The position numbers and the translations under genes were made by a program. Under the pieces are notes generated by a model that was not told where the DNA came from, searched no databases, and saw nothing but the letters and a program-made list of their open reading frames with translations. From Pilatotrama ljubarskyi (Eukaryota; Basidiomycota; Agaricomycetes; Polyporales; Polyporaceae), in the NCBI GenBank assembly GCA_022385805.1, contig MU277671.1, forward strand, positions 194,808 to 258,807: DNA of 64,000 bases, given 5' to 3'. Below are positions 1 through 11,240 of the stretch, piece after piece (position 1 is the stretch's first letter; every line of letters starts with the position of its first letter).

Positions 1-1
1 A

Positions 2-127
2 GATGGCGGGAGCAGGCGGTCGTTCGGCCTGCTGGAGCGGTACGAGAAGACTCCGACCGCGCCGCTGTTCAAAAAGATTGTGGAGAAGATTTTGGAACGG
101 CTTTTGAGCGTACATCAGGCTTCATGA
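2..127 (+). CDS. 3' end of an unidentified gene
   Basis: An open frame enters from the left edge and stops at 125-127, giving 41 residues. They are rich in Lys, Glu and Leu and read like the amphipathic helical end of a cytosolic protein (GLLERYEKTP, then FKKIVEKILERLL). There is not enough to name a family. It is called coding because the composition is protein-like and the frame is open from the first base, but a chance frame of this length cannot be excluded. Confidence 0.4.
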   Translation, partial: DGGSRRSFGLLERYEKTPTAPLFKKIVEKILERLLSVHQAS

Positions 128-1915
128 CGACTGCGTACCGCAAGGTGCGGCGCTATATTGAAACTTGTGCATCTTTAGTCGGTCGCTGACGGCTCTGTCC
201 TTTGATAGGCATATTAACTACCCAGCGATGTATCCCTAGACGCGTCCCCTTCTACTGTATCGACCGTGCTGTGCTCATAGATGGAAGCGAAGATTTATTT
301 GACGCATTGTGGCTCTATCGCCGCCCTTCCAAGCTGCCTCGAGCACGTTCGCATCCTCCGTCCCAGATCCTCAACATGGATCTCTGCGTCGCAGAGGAAG
401 ATACGGTCATTTACGCTGCTTTCTGGAGCGTCAACTCAAGGCTCCATGGACATGCAGGGCTGTTTGCCAATTGGAGCTCTTCCATGAGCTCATCAGCGCA
501 TTGATGATATTGACTGGGAACACGTCGAGGCTCTTCTCTGCCGCAGGAATTGTTTGGGGCGCACGCAGTCCCGAATGGAACGGCTGCATGGTGCCCAATC
601 ACCGCCATGCAAGTCACGGTCTGCAGCCACATATCAGCGCTGTTGATGTGTCCGGCGGATAGAATGCGTCGCGAGCCGTCCCGCAGCGAAGATGGTGGCG
701 GGTTCCGCGAGCAGACCGCACGGAGACGGGAGCAGTCCCTGTGCGTGGCGGGTGCTCCGGGTGCGTGCAAGACGAGAGGACTCGGAGTGTGCCACAGTTC
801 GGGTGCATGCTGGCTGGGACGGAGACGGGGAGAAGAGCCGGTGGACCGAGATGGATCTGTGCGATGGCGATGTGATCTGGATTGGATATCTGGATCGACG
901 GGCTTGACGTCCGTTCACGCAGACGCGCCTCGACATCATCTGATCCCGTCCCACTGCCCCGCCGGCACTGATCCTACACACACACCAGCATCTGCACGCG
1001 TTCCGCGACTCTCTGACTTGAGATGAAGAGAAGCAACGGCGCGGAATGGATCGTGCACGCCCGGAAATGCGAACCTGCAGTACGCACGGAGGATTCAGAG
1101 CAGTCTCGGTACGGAGTGCATTCCGCGTCACGCTGGCCGACACGGCGTGCGTGGCGAAAGGGGTCGGACTCGCGGAGGCATTTCCGCAGCCACGTGCGGA
1201 GGGACATCGATGGTCTCGGGTGTGCCGGGAAGTGGCTTTGTGGACCTGACCTTCCACTCTACGTACAATGCAGGCCGCGCTCTGCTGCCGCCGAACCCTA
1301 TCTGCCTCTTCAGGGCAGCGCGTTTCTGGATAAGAGAGGGCGCGGCGTCGATAGAAAGGTGGATAAGAAGATCTGCGCCTGCCGAGCGTCGCGAGCAGCA
1401 GCGACGCAGAGCGTGCGAGCGCGTGCGTAGTCCTGTGATCCTCTCGTCCATTGCGAGCTCGGCTCGTACATACATTCTTGACAGGAACGCAGCCCGGGCA
1501 GCGTTGGCGAGGCGTGCGCGAAGACGCGTCTCATATGGAGGGGCTTCCGCTCGCAGCGGCCCCTCAGCTGAGGTCGACGAAACAACGTCCGCGAGCGTCG
1601 TGTGGGAATGGGAGGTATCGATGGGAACAGCCCGGCGGTTGATTGCAGCTGAACACGTTCCTGCGGCAGTACGTCAACGGTGACCAACGAGGACGAGCTC
1701 AAGCTCACCCGCCATCAGCCATGCCCGTTTGCGTTGGCCTGCGCTTGTCTAACCGGGTATAGTCTCCGTCCTCCATCCGCCCCTTCGTATAATTATCCCT
1801 TCCTCCTCTCCCTCCCCCTCCTCCCCCTCCCCGGCCGCCACACATGTCCCCCGCATCCCCTCGATGAGTCGCCCGTCCTGACTCGCCCTTCTTCCCCACG
1901 AACACGACTGGAACG
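128..1915. other. Intergenic, no supported gene
   Basis: About 1.8 kb of GC-rich sequence. Overlapping open frames exist on both strands (the longest about 200 codons), but they are Arg/Ser/Cys-rich, share no recognisable motif and cannot be joined by splice sites into a convincing protein. I treat them as GC-driven chance frames. The last 130 bases hold the promoter of the next gene. Confidence 0.5.
1788..1835 (+). promoter_or_regulatory. TATA-like box plus CT-rich tract
   Basis: TATAATTA at 1788-1795 is followed at once by about 38 bases of almost pure C and T. This is a typical fungal core promoter layout. It lies 80-130 bases upstream of the start codon of the gene at 1916. Confidence 0.5.
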
Positions 1916-3583
1916 ATGCTCACCATGACCCCGCACGCCATTCACGATCGTACTCTACTAGCATCGACAGCAATTATCACCGACCTCGACTTCCCTGCAT
2001 CCGCCCCTGGCGTCCTATACCCCCTCAAGCGCCCTGACTCGATGTATCCAAGCCCTACTCTCGCAGGTGCGTAATATACACATCCCAAGGATCCCCGTCG
2101 CCTGATCGCGTACAAAAATGAACGTCCACAGAGCCTCCTACGCCCACTTCGTCCGTCACCCTCCGTAGACAGAACGCGTCTTCCGCCGGCGAAGACGACA
2201 TCCTGCCCATGTCTGGCATATCTAGAACACCCCAGCGGCGCTCGAGCAGGACGTACCGATGGGTCGAAGACCAGCACCACATTTCTGGTGCATCTGAACA
2301 GACGCCTCATCGTGCCGAGGACGGAGTTGCGGCGGGCGCGCGATGCCACCCTTATCTCGCGTACCCGCATCTGAGCGCGGCCTCGCTCGTTAAGGGCAAC
2401 AAGGACACCATCCGCACGGTGGAAAGTTACGTATTCGTCGACGACGACGTCGCCCACCTCACCGAACGCGTGCCCCGAGGCAGCGACGCGAACGTCACGC
2501 AGGTAAGTTCGCGCGCACGTGACCGGAGCAGCGCGCCTCGTTGACCACGCGCGCCGTTTCTAGCCTGCCTCGCGCTCAGAGACGCCGTCCACGACCTCCA
2601 CGCCTCGCAAGGCTTTCCGTGCATCGCAGAGCATCTTCCATTCGGGCTCGCCTCTTCGCAGCCTCCACCTCACCTTCACGTCTCGCCGCCCGTCCGCACC
2701 GGCCACCTCGAGCGCTCCCCGCTCGCACAGCCCCGCCTCCTCGACCTCGACGTTCCGCCGCAACGCCGGCCACGCCCCCTCGCACAGCAGGGGCTCGAGC
2801 TTGTCCACCGCGAACGCTGTCCCGCAGCGGAGCGCGCGCACAGAAAGCCCCGAGCTGTCTGCCAGCCCTCCAAAGACCACAGCATGGAAGTTCAAGCGGC
2901 CCTCCGTCGCAGGCCATTTCTCGCCCGCTCCGGACGACGAGGCGGAGGTCATACCGCCCCCGCGGCCGAGTACTTCTTCGAGTGTTACTCACTCGGGGGC
3001 GTCGACCGTCTACACGCGCACGTCCTCCGATGCCCACCGCAAGATGCACTTCGGGTCTATTCGTTCGCATTCCTCTACCACCATCTTCAGCACATCGCCT
3101 TCGCTCTGGTCGCTCCCAACTGATGCGTCTCACATCAACGATCCCCCTGAAAGCGAGAAGGTCATCGCCCGAGATAGACTGCAATCCAGCTCGGAGGGGT
3201 CATCCGCCACCTGGAAGTCCTCGTCCCCCGCCATGCCTTACCTCGGAAGCGTCAGCAACATGTTGACCACTCCGAGATCTCGCAGGAAGCGCAAACTCAT
3301 CATCAGCGGCATCCCGCCCGATGACCAGCGTCGCTTCGACGGCGTGCGGAAGTGGTGCGAGTCGTTCGGGGAGCTGAACTCGATCACCCGCGTGCCGAAT
3401 GGCGATCTTCATGTTGATTTCCGCAAAGCCGAAGTGGCTGATACCGTACGTTTCCTCTCGGTCCCCGTTATCGTACATGTGCCAATCTTTCTTTGCCGAT
3501 AGGTCTGTCGCCTCAACGCGAGAGTCTGCATTGCCGGAGTCGGCAGCGTCTGTCTGTCCTGGTTCACCGGCAAGCGTCCTTGA
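1916..3583 (+). CDS. Ser-rich protein with RRM-like C-terminus
   Basis: Four exons join in phase: 1916-2066, 2132-2502, 2564-3445 and 3503-3583 (introns 65, 61 and 57 bases), about 494 residues. The N-terminal half is polar and rich in Ser, Thr and Pro. The last 90 residues look like an RRM: strand RKLIISGIP, helix FDGVRKWCESFGE, strand GDLHVDFRKAEVADTVCRL. Known: RRMs bind RNA or protein partners. Inferred: an RNA-associated regulator; no specific family is recognised. Odd: in exon 2, bases about 2270-2360 read more convincingly one frame over (VHLNRRLIVPRTELRRAR), while the flanks fit the annotated frame. This suggests either an unrecognised intron with a one-base indel or a pair of compensating indels. 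Confidence 0.7.
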
Positions 3584-5220
3584 TACCCCTAGCCCCGTTG
3601 GATCTGTCGTGAGTCTCTCCGCCCTACTAGTAGGCTGCCATTGGCTGATCGCTTCGGCGACGGTAGTGTACAACAGTGCTATCCTAGCTGCTTTCGTACA
3701 CCTAATCCGCACTCCATCTCTGGCTCGCATTATGCTCCATGCCTCACCCTCCTGTACATGCCTGCCCCTCGCCTCACGCATCCATCCATCCCCTGCCCTG
3801 TACGATCTCACACGCATCACGAACGCTTGCTACATCTTGCTCCCCCGGTTTCCCCTCACATCATCATCCCGTGCTGCAGAACGCCTTTGATCTTGCTCGC
3901 TCATCGGACGCTGTCGCCTGCTACTGTACACACCCCTTGTATTGTTACTACGCGTCGCGCGATGCGCGCCGGAGGCCGTCCTGCTGCGTGGCTCACGCGG
4001 GACCTTGCCTCCCCCTTTGCTCTTGTAAGTTGTACCGCGCATGCAATCCCATCTTGCCTCTCTATGTTGCTAGCACGTGATCGTGTCAAGGCGCAGCCTT
4101 TGCATGCGCATGCGGAAGCCGCTTGAGACGTCTGTCCCCAACAGGACTTACAAAACTGATAGCTGGTCCACCTGACCTGGCCACGATATGCGGTCTGCGG
4201 ATGAGTCAAGGCCTTCGACCCTCATGCATTCATGCCTAGACAGGCATCCGTTTGTCATTTGTCGAGGTTGGTGAACTACTCCATATATCGCGGACGCCGT
4301 GTACGCACTAGTACAAATCCGGATTGTGAGCGACCCGGGATATCCGTCTCGATACCTGTTGAAGGCGCGCTATGTTAACGTTCCAATCGTCGGCGGCCAG
4401 CGCCCAGCAGTCTAGTCTTCCGGTAAGTACGGCGCCCGCTACTCGCGATCGTAGAGCATGCCGGATAACCACACGCCGCCCTCATGCTCGACATAAACGG
4501 TTGTCATCATTCATCCGAATGTCGCATCCAGCGATGGACAGACACGGGCGCGGCGGCCTTGCAGCTGAGTACTTATTCCCCGTGCTTCGTGCCCGTGGCT
4601 GGAAGGGCATCAGCGCCACGCTGACTGGACGCGGTCCGCATCCCTGAGAACGCGCTCGCGATATCGCCGCCGGGGGTGTAAGTACGTCTCCCGACGGGGC
4701 TGAGCCTGATATCGCAGGAAAAGGGTGAAACGTGCGAAGGGACGCGTGGGTTCTGTGATAGAGCGCCATCCTACCCTGCCAACCGCACTCTCTCAGGCAA
4801 GTACTGGCCTCATGGACGTCCTCGGGAGACGGACCACCACTATGAGTCGCGGCGGAGCACCGTAGAGCACATTCCTGAGAAGCATGCAGCTCATCCAGCT
4901 TATCGCGGTGGGTCGCAGATCGCGGTAGCTCTTGTCTGCATGCACGTTCCGGGAGCAAAAATAACTCCCATGGACCGCACCGGTCGATACAGTGGCGTGC
5001 CTGTAGTGACACCGGCACCGCCAGGCTACTACCGCGTCACCAATGGCGGCAGGGCTGCATCGTGAGAAGTGCGTCTAGACGGGCGCACCGGGGACCAGCA
5101 CGGGCTTTGTATACAGGCGCAACGCGCCAGGTAATGCCTCAGTAGAGACACCGGCGGGGCAGAAGAGGTGGCACGGAGGGCTTTAAGAGAAGCCACTGTG
5201 GCGTTATTTGACACAGGCAC

Positions 5221-5270
5221 TGGGTGAAGCGCCGGATTCTGGTCGCGAAGCATCCGTGCAGAATGCCGAG
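5221..5270 (+). repeat. Inverted repeat arm 1
   Basis: Begins TGGGTGAAGCGCCGGATT. Its reverse complement recurs at 6397-6446 with 45 of 50 bases identical. All five differences are transitions, as expected from cytosine deamination. Similarity fades within about 10 bases on either side. Confidence 0.75.
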
Positions 5271-6176
5271 ATACTGCACTCATGCTGTACGCATTCTACC
5301 CAGGTTCCGTGCCGTTCAGCATGTCTTCCGCATTATCACATTCCTCAGGGGTTATTCGAAGATTCTTATCATGTTGTACAGAGGTTCCTCGGCCCATAGC
5401 ATCTCAGCCGCAGCTCGCAGCTGCCTGGTTTCTGGCCACGCCCCAGGGCACCTCCGCCCGCTGATGGTGCAGCGCACGCGCACTCAAATGGAAAGAGGGC
5501 AAACGGAATGTTATTTTCATCATGTAATGTATGTAATACTATGACATATGCAGAGAAAGCGAAATAGGCCACGTCACTGGTACTGTAAAAGTGCTTTATG
5601 ATCTGCCCTCACGAGCCCGTCGATACTGCATCTGGAAGTGCCTGAAACCACCTGGGAAGGCGGGTTAGACATTAAAATTTGAACGCGGGATCGTGCCGAG
5701 CTGAGAATAATACACGTACCGAAGACAGATCAGTGTCCATGTTGAGTCCGTGGGTATGCTCGATGGCGGTCTGTAAGGAAATGAGACCTAGTCACCAGAT
5801 CAGTACTACGGTGGCATCGCAGAGGGGAGACTGTACGTACTCACAATCACCAGACATTCACAAGCCAAGTGAGCGCGGAATCGGCCAGTCATGATCAGCA
5901 CGGACGGGGGACATTGCGAAGAGGCCCTCAATCTGTAGCATTCAGCATTGGCATTGGGTGGTGATCTAGGACGTACATGTGCTCACCTGCTGACCTGCTA
6001 TGCTGGCATCTGCCTCCTAGAATGGGAGGGTCAGTTCCAAATCATTGAGAGATGACGCGCACTTATATACGACGTGGATATATGCAGTGGAGAACACTCA
6101 CTTGCCAGTGCGACTGTTTAGGTTTCTCGTGGCATGATATAGCTCAAATACCCCTGCGCTCCACGGCGTCGACAAC

Positions 6177-6242
6177 GAAGAGGAGGGGGAGAAGGAGGGA
6201 GGAGGAGGGAGTAGAGAAGGAAGAAGAGGATGAGGAAGAGAG
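6177..6242 (+). repeat. Purine-rich (GAA/GGA) tract
   Basis: About 66 bases of almost uninterrupted A and G on the plus strand, only two of them T. It is a degenerate microsatellite. It could adopt a triplex or act as a nucleosome-poor element, but that is speculation. Confidence 0.7.
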
Positions 6243-6396
6243 CGCGCAATGTAAGTGATACCGGGCGCGGCGGGGGCTGCGCACGGACCCGAAGACTTGA
6301 GCAATCTGGTCAGTATCTCAGTAGAGCCTCTGGATTGCTATGAGGTTGCGTGAAAAGTGACATTTATGTCGAATCTCATGGCCATCGAAGCAGCAT

Positions 6397-6446
6397 CTCG
6401 GCATTCCGCGTGGATGCTTCGCGGCCAAAATCCGGCGCTTCACCCA
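6397..6446 (-). repeat. Inverted repeat arm 2
   Basis: Partner of the arm at 5221-5270, in opposite orientation. The 1.13 kb between the arms encodes nothing recognisable. The pair could be the relics of two element insertions or the ends of one degraded element. Confidence 0.75.
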
Positions 6447-6954
6447 GTGAGGGGAGCACTGCGCTTATGTCGGAAGCACCTGGCAGGCGATGCGATCTGG
6501 AGCCTCTTTTGGGAAAGGAGTCCGGGTGAGGCGTGGCGAACGGTGGTCCCTGAGACCTGAGGAGTAAAGTTGCTTGCAGGACCCTAGGAAAGCTGCAGCC
6601 TTACGGGGTCTTCGGGAGGAACGTCAGTCATCATGATGCCAAAAGGTTGAGAGGTACCCGTACAATCTCACCGGCAACGCACCGGTGTTCTGGCTGAAAT
6701 CCACATTGAGACGGGACAAGGAGACCCACAGCATCCGTCAACAGAGATGACGCTAACGATGTGGCACCTTGGGTATGCAGAATATAGTCCTAGGTGAAGA
6801 GTCCAGCGAAAGAGCGCACGATATGAGGTAAGGTACGTACTACACACGATGACCAAGGAAGCCAGTCCTCATCCTCGCAAACAACAGTATGTTAAAGTCC
6901 CACAACCCATGATAGCGGACTACTCTACCAAACACCCTAAATCGCACCATGCCA

Positions 6955-8179
6955 TCACGAAGGTGTGTACTCCGGAGGGACATCCGCCAACGGCAGGACT
7001 TCCACTGCGCTCGTCGAAGCCTTGACTGGTCGTCCTTCGCTGTCAAACCGTACGCCCGAGTCCGCATGAAACTGCACAGCCTCCGCGTCGGTTTGCTCCT
7101 TCCTTGCCTCCGCCGCCTTGCGCTGTGCAGGAGTGAGGTACACCCCTTCGGTGTCGTTGACGACGGAGAGCTGGCGCCCTGAGCTGCTGCCAGCCCCACT
7201 GCCGCTCATGGTACTAGGTGCAGGTGGGTAAGAGTGCGGCGTTCCTGGTGTAGGCGCAATCCCTGAGGAAGCATGAGGGGAATCCGAGTACGCCGAGGCC
7301 GATGCGGGAGCGAGGAACGGCTGGATCTGCGACGCCTCAGCTGCGAGTGGCTTGTCTCCTGAGTTGTCTTTCTCTGAAGAGCTAGTCAGCGAAGGAGGCT
7401 TGACCGCCTGTCGTCGAAATACGCACCAGAGTCAAAGAGGGGGGCATCGCCGAAACTGTGGTATGCGTAGACTCCATGACGGCGGCGGCGGACGAACAAG
7501 AAGTAGAACGCAAGCACAGCGGCTACCAACAACGCCGCTCCGCCCACTGCTCCGCCCACAATGGCCCCTACAGGCACTGAAGACGACGACGAAGTACTTG
7601 TGGAATTGCCGCCGACATGGCTGGTATCGGCCAAGCTACTGGGCGCAGCGGAAGGGGTGACGAAGACTGTGGAGACCCATACAGCAGTGCTCGTGGAGGT
7701 CTGCTGTGGCTCTGCGAGGAAGACCGCATCGAGGAGGTAAGGGACATTGTCCGTGATCGTGACGACAGCGATGTCCAGAGTATGAGAGTCGAAGGGAAGA
7801 GGACCAGAGTTGTAGAAAACTACGCCATTCTCGTCCGCGACGTCGGCCTGATACAGGAACAAGCTGTTCTTCGCACCATCCAGAGTGTAGGCAGATATGG
7901 GTCCGGAGTCAGAGCTGGCACCTGTCGGGGCCCTGGTCGCGCCAATGATCACTATCTGAGATGCTAGAGGCCAGCTTCGTCAGGACGTGGAGAGGACAAG
8001 TGAGTGTAGCGACGCAAGTTACCAGTAAACTCAATATGGACGGTGTCTTTCTGATGCAAGGTGGAGGTCAACGTGTTGTTGAACACGCCGCTGACTCCGG
8101 TGTTATGAGCCCAGTTTCCGACGTAATCCAGGCCGGGGTCAGTGTCGTCGAACTTGCGAAAGACGGCATCGGAGGACAT
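6955..8179 (-). CDS. Single-pass membrane protein, fungal type
   Basis: Three exons: 8179-8023, 7963-7427 and 7373-6955 (introns 59 and 53 bases), 370 residues. The N-terminal ectodomain starts with DDTDPGLDYVGNW and is beta-rich and Ser/Thr-rich. A Ser-rich stalk leads to one membrane helix (AIVGGAVGGAALLVAAVLAF) followed by RRRR, a normal stop-transfer. The cytoplasmic tail is Pro/Ser-rich with an LTPAQRKAAEARKE helix. This layout is common in agaricomycete surface proteins of unknown function. There is no clear N-terminal signal peptide at the chosen start (8179), so an upstream exon with one may be missing. The role is unknown; a cell-surface sensor or wall-associated protein is an inference from topology. 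Confidence 0.75.
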
Positions 8180-8537
8180 AGCTGGGCGTAAGAGGGTCAA
8201 ACGAGTGGGTCCGGGGTAGGATAGAGAAGGCTTGGACGACGGACGCCCTCTCCTGGAGGAGTAAGACAGAGCGGTGGATGCTGTGTGGCGACCATCTCTC
8301 TCCAGCACCGCGCTACAAGGTGGCAGACCTCCCGGCCTTGCACCGCTTTCAACCCGAGATCACCTTGCGCACTCGTTCCTGCTTAGTCAGCCGAGACACA
8401 CAACAGCGCCCGGCGGCATAACCTAATCGGGCCACTCATTCTACCACTGGCGTCGAGTACACACTTGCCTTCGCTCCGCTCATCGTGGATGTAACGCCAG
8501 GTTTCTAGCTGCAGATAGAGTTAAAACAGCATCCTGT
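8180..8537. other. Intergenic, promoter of the membrane protein gene
   Basis: 358 bases between the start of the membrane protein gene and the 3' end of the lipase gene. The bases next to 8179 stay open in frame for another 43 codons, so the true N-terminus could lie here. Nothing else is recognised. Confidence 0.4.
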
Positions 8538-10241
8538 CTACGTGGGTATGGACATATCCTTCAAGGACAGTTTCGCCGCGCTGGCACGGCCCCGCGCTCT
8601 ATCGATTGCCCGCAGCCAATGTCCCAAATCCAGCCAGAAAGCCTTCTGACTTCGCGAGCCGAACCAGAAGGGTACGATAGATAGGTGATGTGTATTTGCC
8701 AGGTGGTGAACGCTCCATACGCCAGCCTCCGGTGAACAGCTATATCGCGTCTTTTCAGAGTCGTCCAGGAGTTTGTCGCCGTGACTGAAGTGCTTGCAGC
8801 GTGTGGACCTGCATGGTACGTGTAAAATGCAAATGGTGATAGCGAGGGGCACTTACCTGCACTCAAAAGGATGCCACTGCGAGAACAAGGGAACGACGCC
8901 ATCGTTGGCTCGAAGAGCGGCGCTGAGGTAGTCCCCGCCGTTTGCGACGTCAATGACACCGTCCTCGAGGTTCGAATCGCTCTCAAGCTTCGAGGCACAG
9001 CTCGCGGACGCGACTGTGGCCATAAAGGCCGGAATGGGTCGCAGGCTCGAGAAGTCAAACTTGGCGATAACGACCGACGACGCATAGAGCGGCCACGCGA
9101 CCATCTTAGAGATCCAATGTGAAGCTGCAACATGAGTATCCCCTTCAGTTGGGTCACCCTGTGGAGGGTAGGGCGGTCATTATTGACTTTATGCTCAAAG
9201 GGAAGCAGAATGAAGCACTGACCAAGGTGGCGCAATAGCTACGATAGTACGTGTTGGGATTAACTGCTCCTTCCCGAAGCGCTTCCCTCTCGTCCGCGGC
9301 CTCGAAAGTGGCATCATAAGGTGTCGCATCGCGGCTTTCAGCCCAGTCACTCCTCCGAAGCTGACCCAGGAACGAACGAAATGAGGTATCACGGAATGAC
9401 AAACCCCTCGCGTCCGCGTGCAAATCGACAAACCGCGGCAGGACGGGAGACAGGTAGGCTGCAAGGTGCACCGCTTTTGCTAAGATGTCGCCGGGAGAGA
9501 AGGATCGGACGGCAGGTGCTTCCCGAGTGTCCTCTCCGAGGCTATATACGAGCTGGGTACCTCGGAAGGGTGCCGACACTGGCAGATTATGATCAGAGCA
9601 GGTTCACGGACAAGGAAAAACCGGCACCGTACCGGTATTGACGGATAATATCATATCAGCAGTGTACTGCTTTCCGAAGAAGCCTATACTCAAGAGCCAC
9701 TGCAGTTTCACGACCGTAGGTCCTCCCTGCACAGTCGATATGAGCGGAAATACGAGAGTCGTGGAGAGATCTGAACGTACCATAGAATGACCGAGGAAAT
9801 GCAGAGGACGCTCCTCAGACCATTCGGGGTACAAGCCGAATTCGTACGTGCGACCGAATCGGTCATGTCGATTCTCTCGCGCGTGTTCTTCGCCATAGTC
9901 CACTGTGTAGGCTCGTTTGAGCGTCTGGTACAAAAGAGCACAGGACGACTCAGCCTACCCATTCCGCCTACCAGGGAGTAGAACAGCTCGCATGCCCTGT
10001 CGTGCAATGAGCTGACAGGGCCAACGCTGTCCGGCGAAAGGAAATGAGTACCACGTCGAAGCATATTATCAGAAGTCGCTGCGTGCGCATACCTGGCAAA
10101 AATCGTTCGCCGGCCCCGCTCTCCGTTACTTTGGCAAGCGTAGTTTGAGTGTTCTTCAAAGTTGCCCCAGAGTATAGCGCCAGCGCTACTACTGAGGAAG
10201 CCTTCGACGATGACAAGAGGTACCGGTTCCGGGTTAGCCAT
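8538..10241 (-). CDS. Alpha/beta-hydrolase lipase (GHSMGG)
   Basis: Seven exons: 10241-10093, 10026-9972, 9924-9781, 9726-9633, 9578-9223, 9158-8857 and 8808-8538 (introns 47-66 bases), 456 residues. The nucleophile elbow GHSMGGPTVVKLQWLL is split by an intron exactly between GHSM and GG. Other family marks are VDYGEEHARENRHDRFGRTY, SAPFRGTQLVYSLG, TYYRSY and, near the end, ANDGVVPLFSQWHP and AHHLSIVPFWFG, which supply the catalytic Asp and His regions. The arrangement matches fungal relatives of staphylococcal/Bacillus true lipases (triacylglycerol hydrolysis). No signal peptide is visible at the first Met (MANPEPVPLVIVEGFL), so an intracellular enzyme is likely. The next gene upstream is on the same strand and unrelated. 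Confidence 0.9.
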
Positions 10242-11240
10242 TGAGGTATAAGTTGTGATGGACGCAGAACGAAGCAGCTACCGGTCCTGAGAACGGCTCT
10301 GTTCCCTTACATGCTGCACTGCAGCAGATGAGAGAGTTTCCAGTCCGAGTCCCGATGGCTGGCGGGAACGAGCAGGCTTCCGAGTCCCGATTGGGAAGCG
10401 CGCAGGCCCAACACGATCTGCCCCGCAATCGGGCGTCATGGCACCGATCACGATCGATCAGAACTCATCTCCGCGATGGTCCTCTCCCCGCTCTCGGACT
10501 GAACGCTGGACAGAATACAGTAAGCACTACTCGTTGCTATAGCCTTCGTATAGAATAGGTGGCCGACCGAAACCTCGACCGCATAATAATTACAATGGCT
10601 GTACAATAACCGAGGGATATACGCTGCGTGACAGCTTATTACCGTTTGCATAAAAGTTGTCACGTGACACTTTTCTGCTCCATGCCGCATCCTGGATGTC
10701 AAAAAATCATTGCAGCTCACAGAGCTCATGGAATCAGATGTTCCTTTAGTCAGAGTAAAGATAAAAATATATGCTATTTTCTGATGTATATTTTGGATGG
10801 AGACCAAGGCTTTCATGCTCTACTTTGGACATTCAGCCCAGCTCATGGTAGGTGTAGCTGATATAACCATAGTGGGCCATTTGGCCAGCTTCCTGGTCAC
10901 CTCTCCACCCATTTTATATGTATATCCAAAGATAAAAATCTGATAAACTGACTACAAGACAGATCAAATTTTTTGAGGGACTCTGCACTAAGCTACAGAT
11001 TTTCCGAAGAGGGAGGCCGCAAGCGAAGCCATTCCGGTCACATGACAACATTTATGCAAATGGTAATAAGGAAACGGTCTACTATAGCATCGATGATCGT
11101 CAAGAAGCTGGGATACTTCGTCGCAGCTGCAGCGGACTGTACCGGCATAGTGGAGGGGAGAACAAAGGACAGCGTCGGCCAGTCCTATCGCAATACGCCA
11201 GCAGGCTCAGGCTGGAGCCGCAGATGTAGTGCATCTTCTA
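10242..11240. other. Intergenic with a MITE-like element
   Basis: 1 kb between the lipase start and the end of the RNA-binding protein gene. The centre is distinctly AT-rich and bounded by inverted repeats (separate entry). The first 390 bases should hold the lipase promoter. No gene is seen. Confidence 0.5.
10634..11071. mobile_element. MITE-like element, about 0.44 kb
   Basis: Terminal inverted repeats at 10634-10667 and 11038-11071 match at 30 of 34 positions (left end CTTATTACCGTTTGCATAAA). If the repeats are taken to start at TTACCG, both outer sides carry TA, which fits the TA target duplication of Tc1/mariner-type elements. The interior is AT-rich compared with its surroundings and has no transposase, so this would be a non-autonomous copy. 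Confidence 0.65.

Larger units (their letters stand above)
3584..6954. other. Long intergenic stretch with repeats
   Basis: 3.4 kb without a gene I can support. It holds an inverted repeat pair (5221-5270 and 6397-6446) and a purine-rich tract (6177-6242). The longest frame, 178 codons at 4482-5018 on the minus strand, has no family features and is rich in Cys, Arg and His, as expected of a chance frame. The DNA may be decayed transposon sequence. Confidence 0.5.

Noticed and set aside
4482..5018. 178-codon minus-strand open frame in the 3.4-kb intergenic region
   Set aside because: Cys/Arg/His-rich, no domain, no splice-compatible neighbours; typical chance frame.
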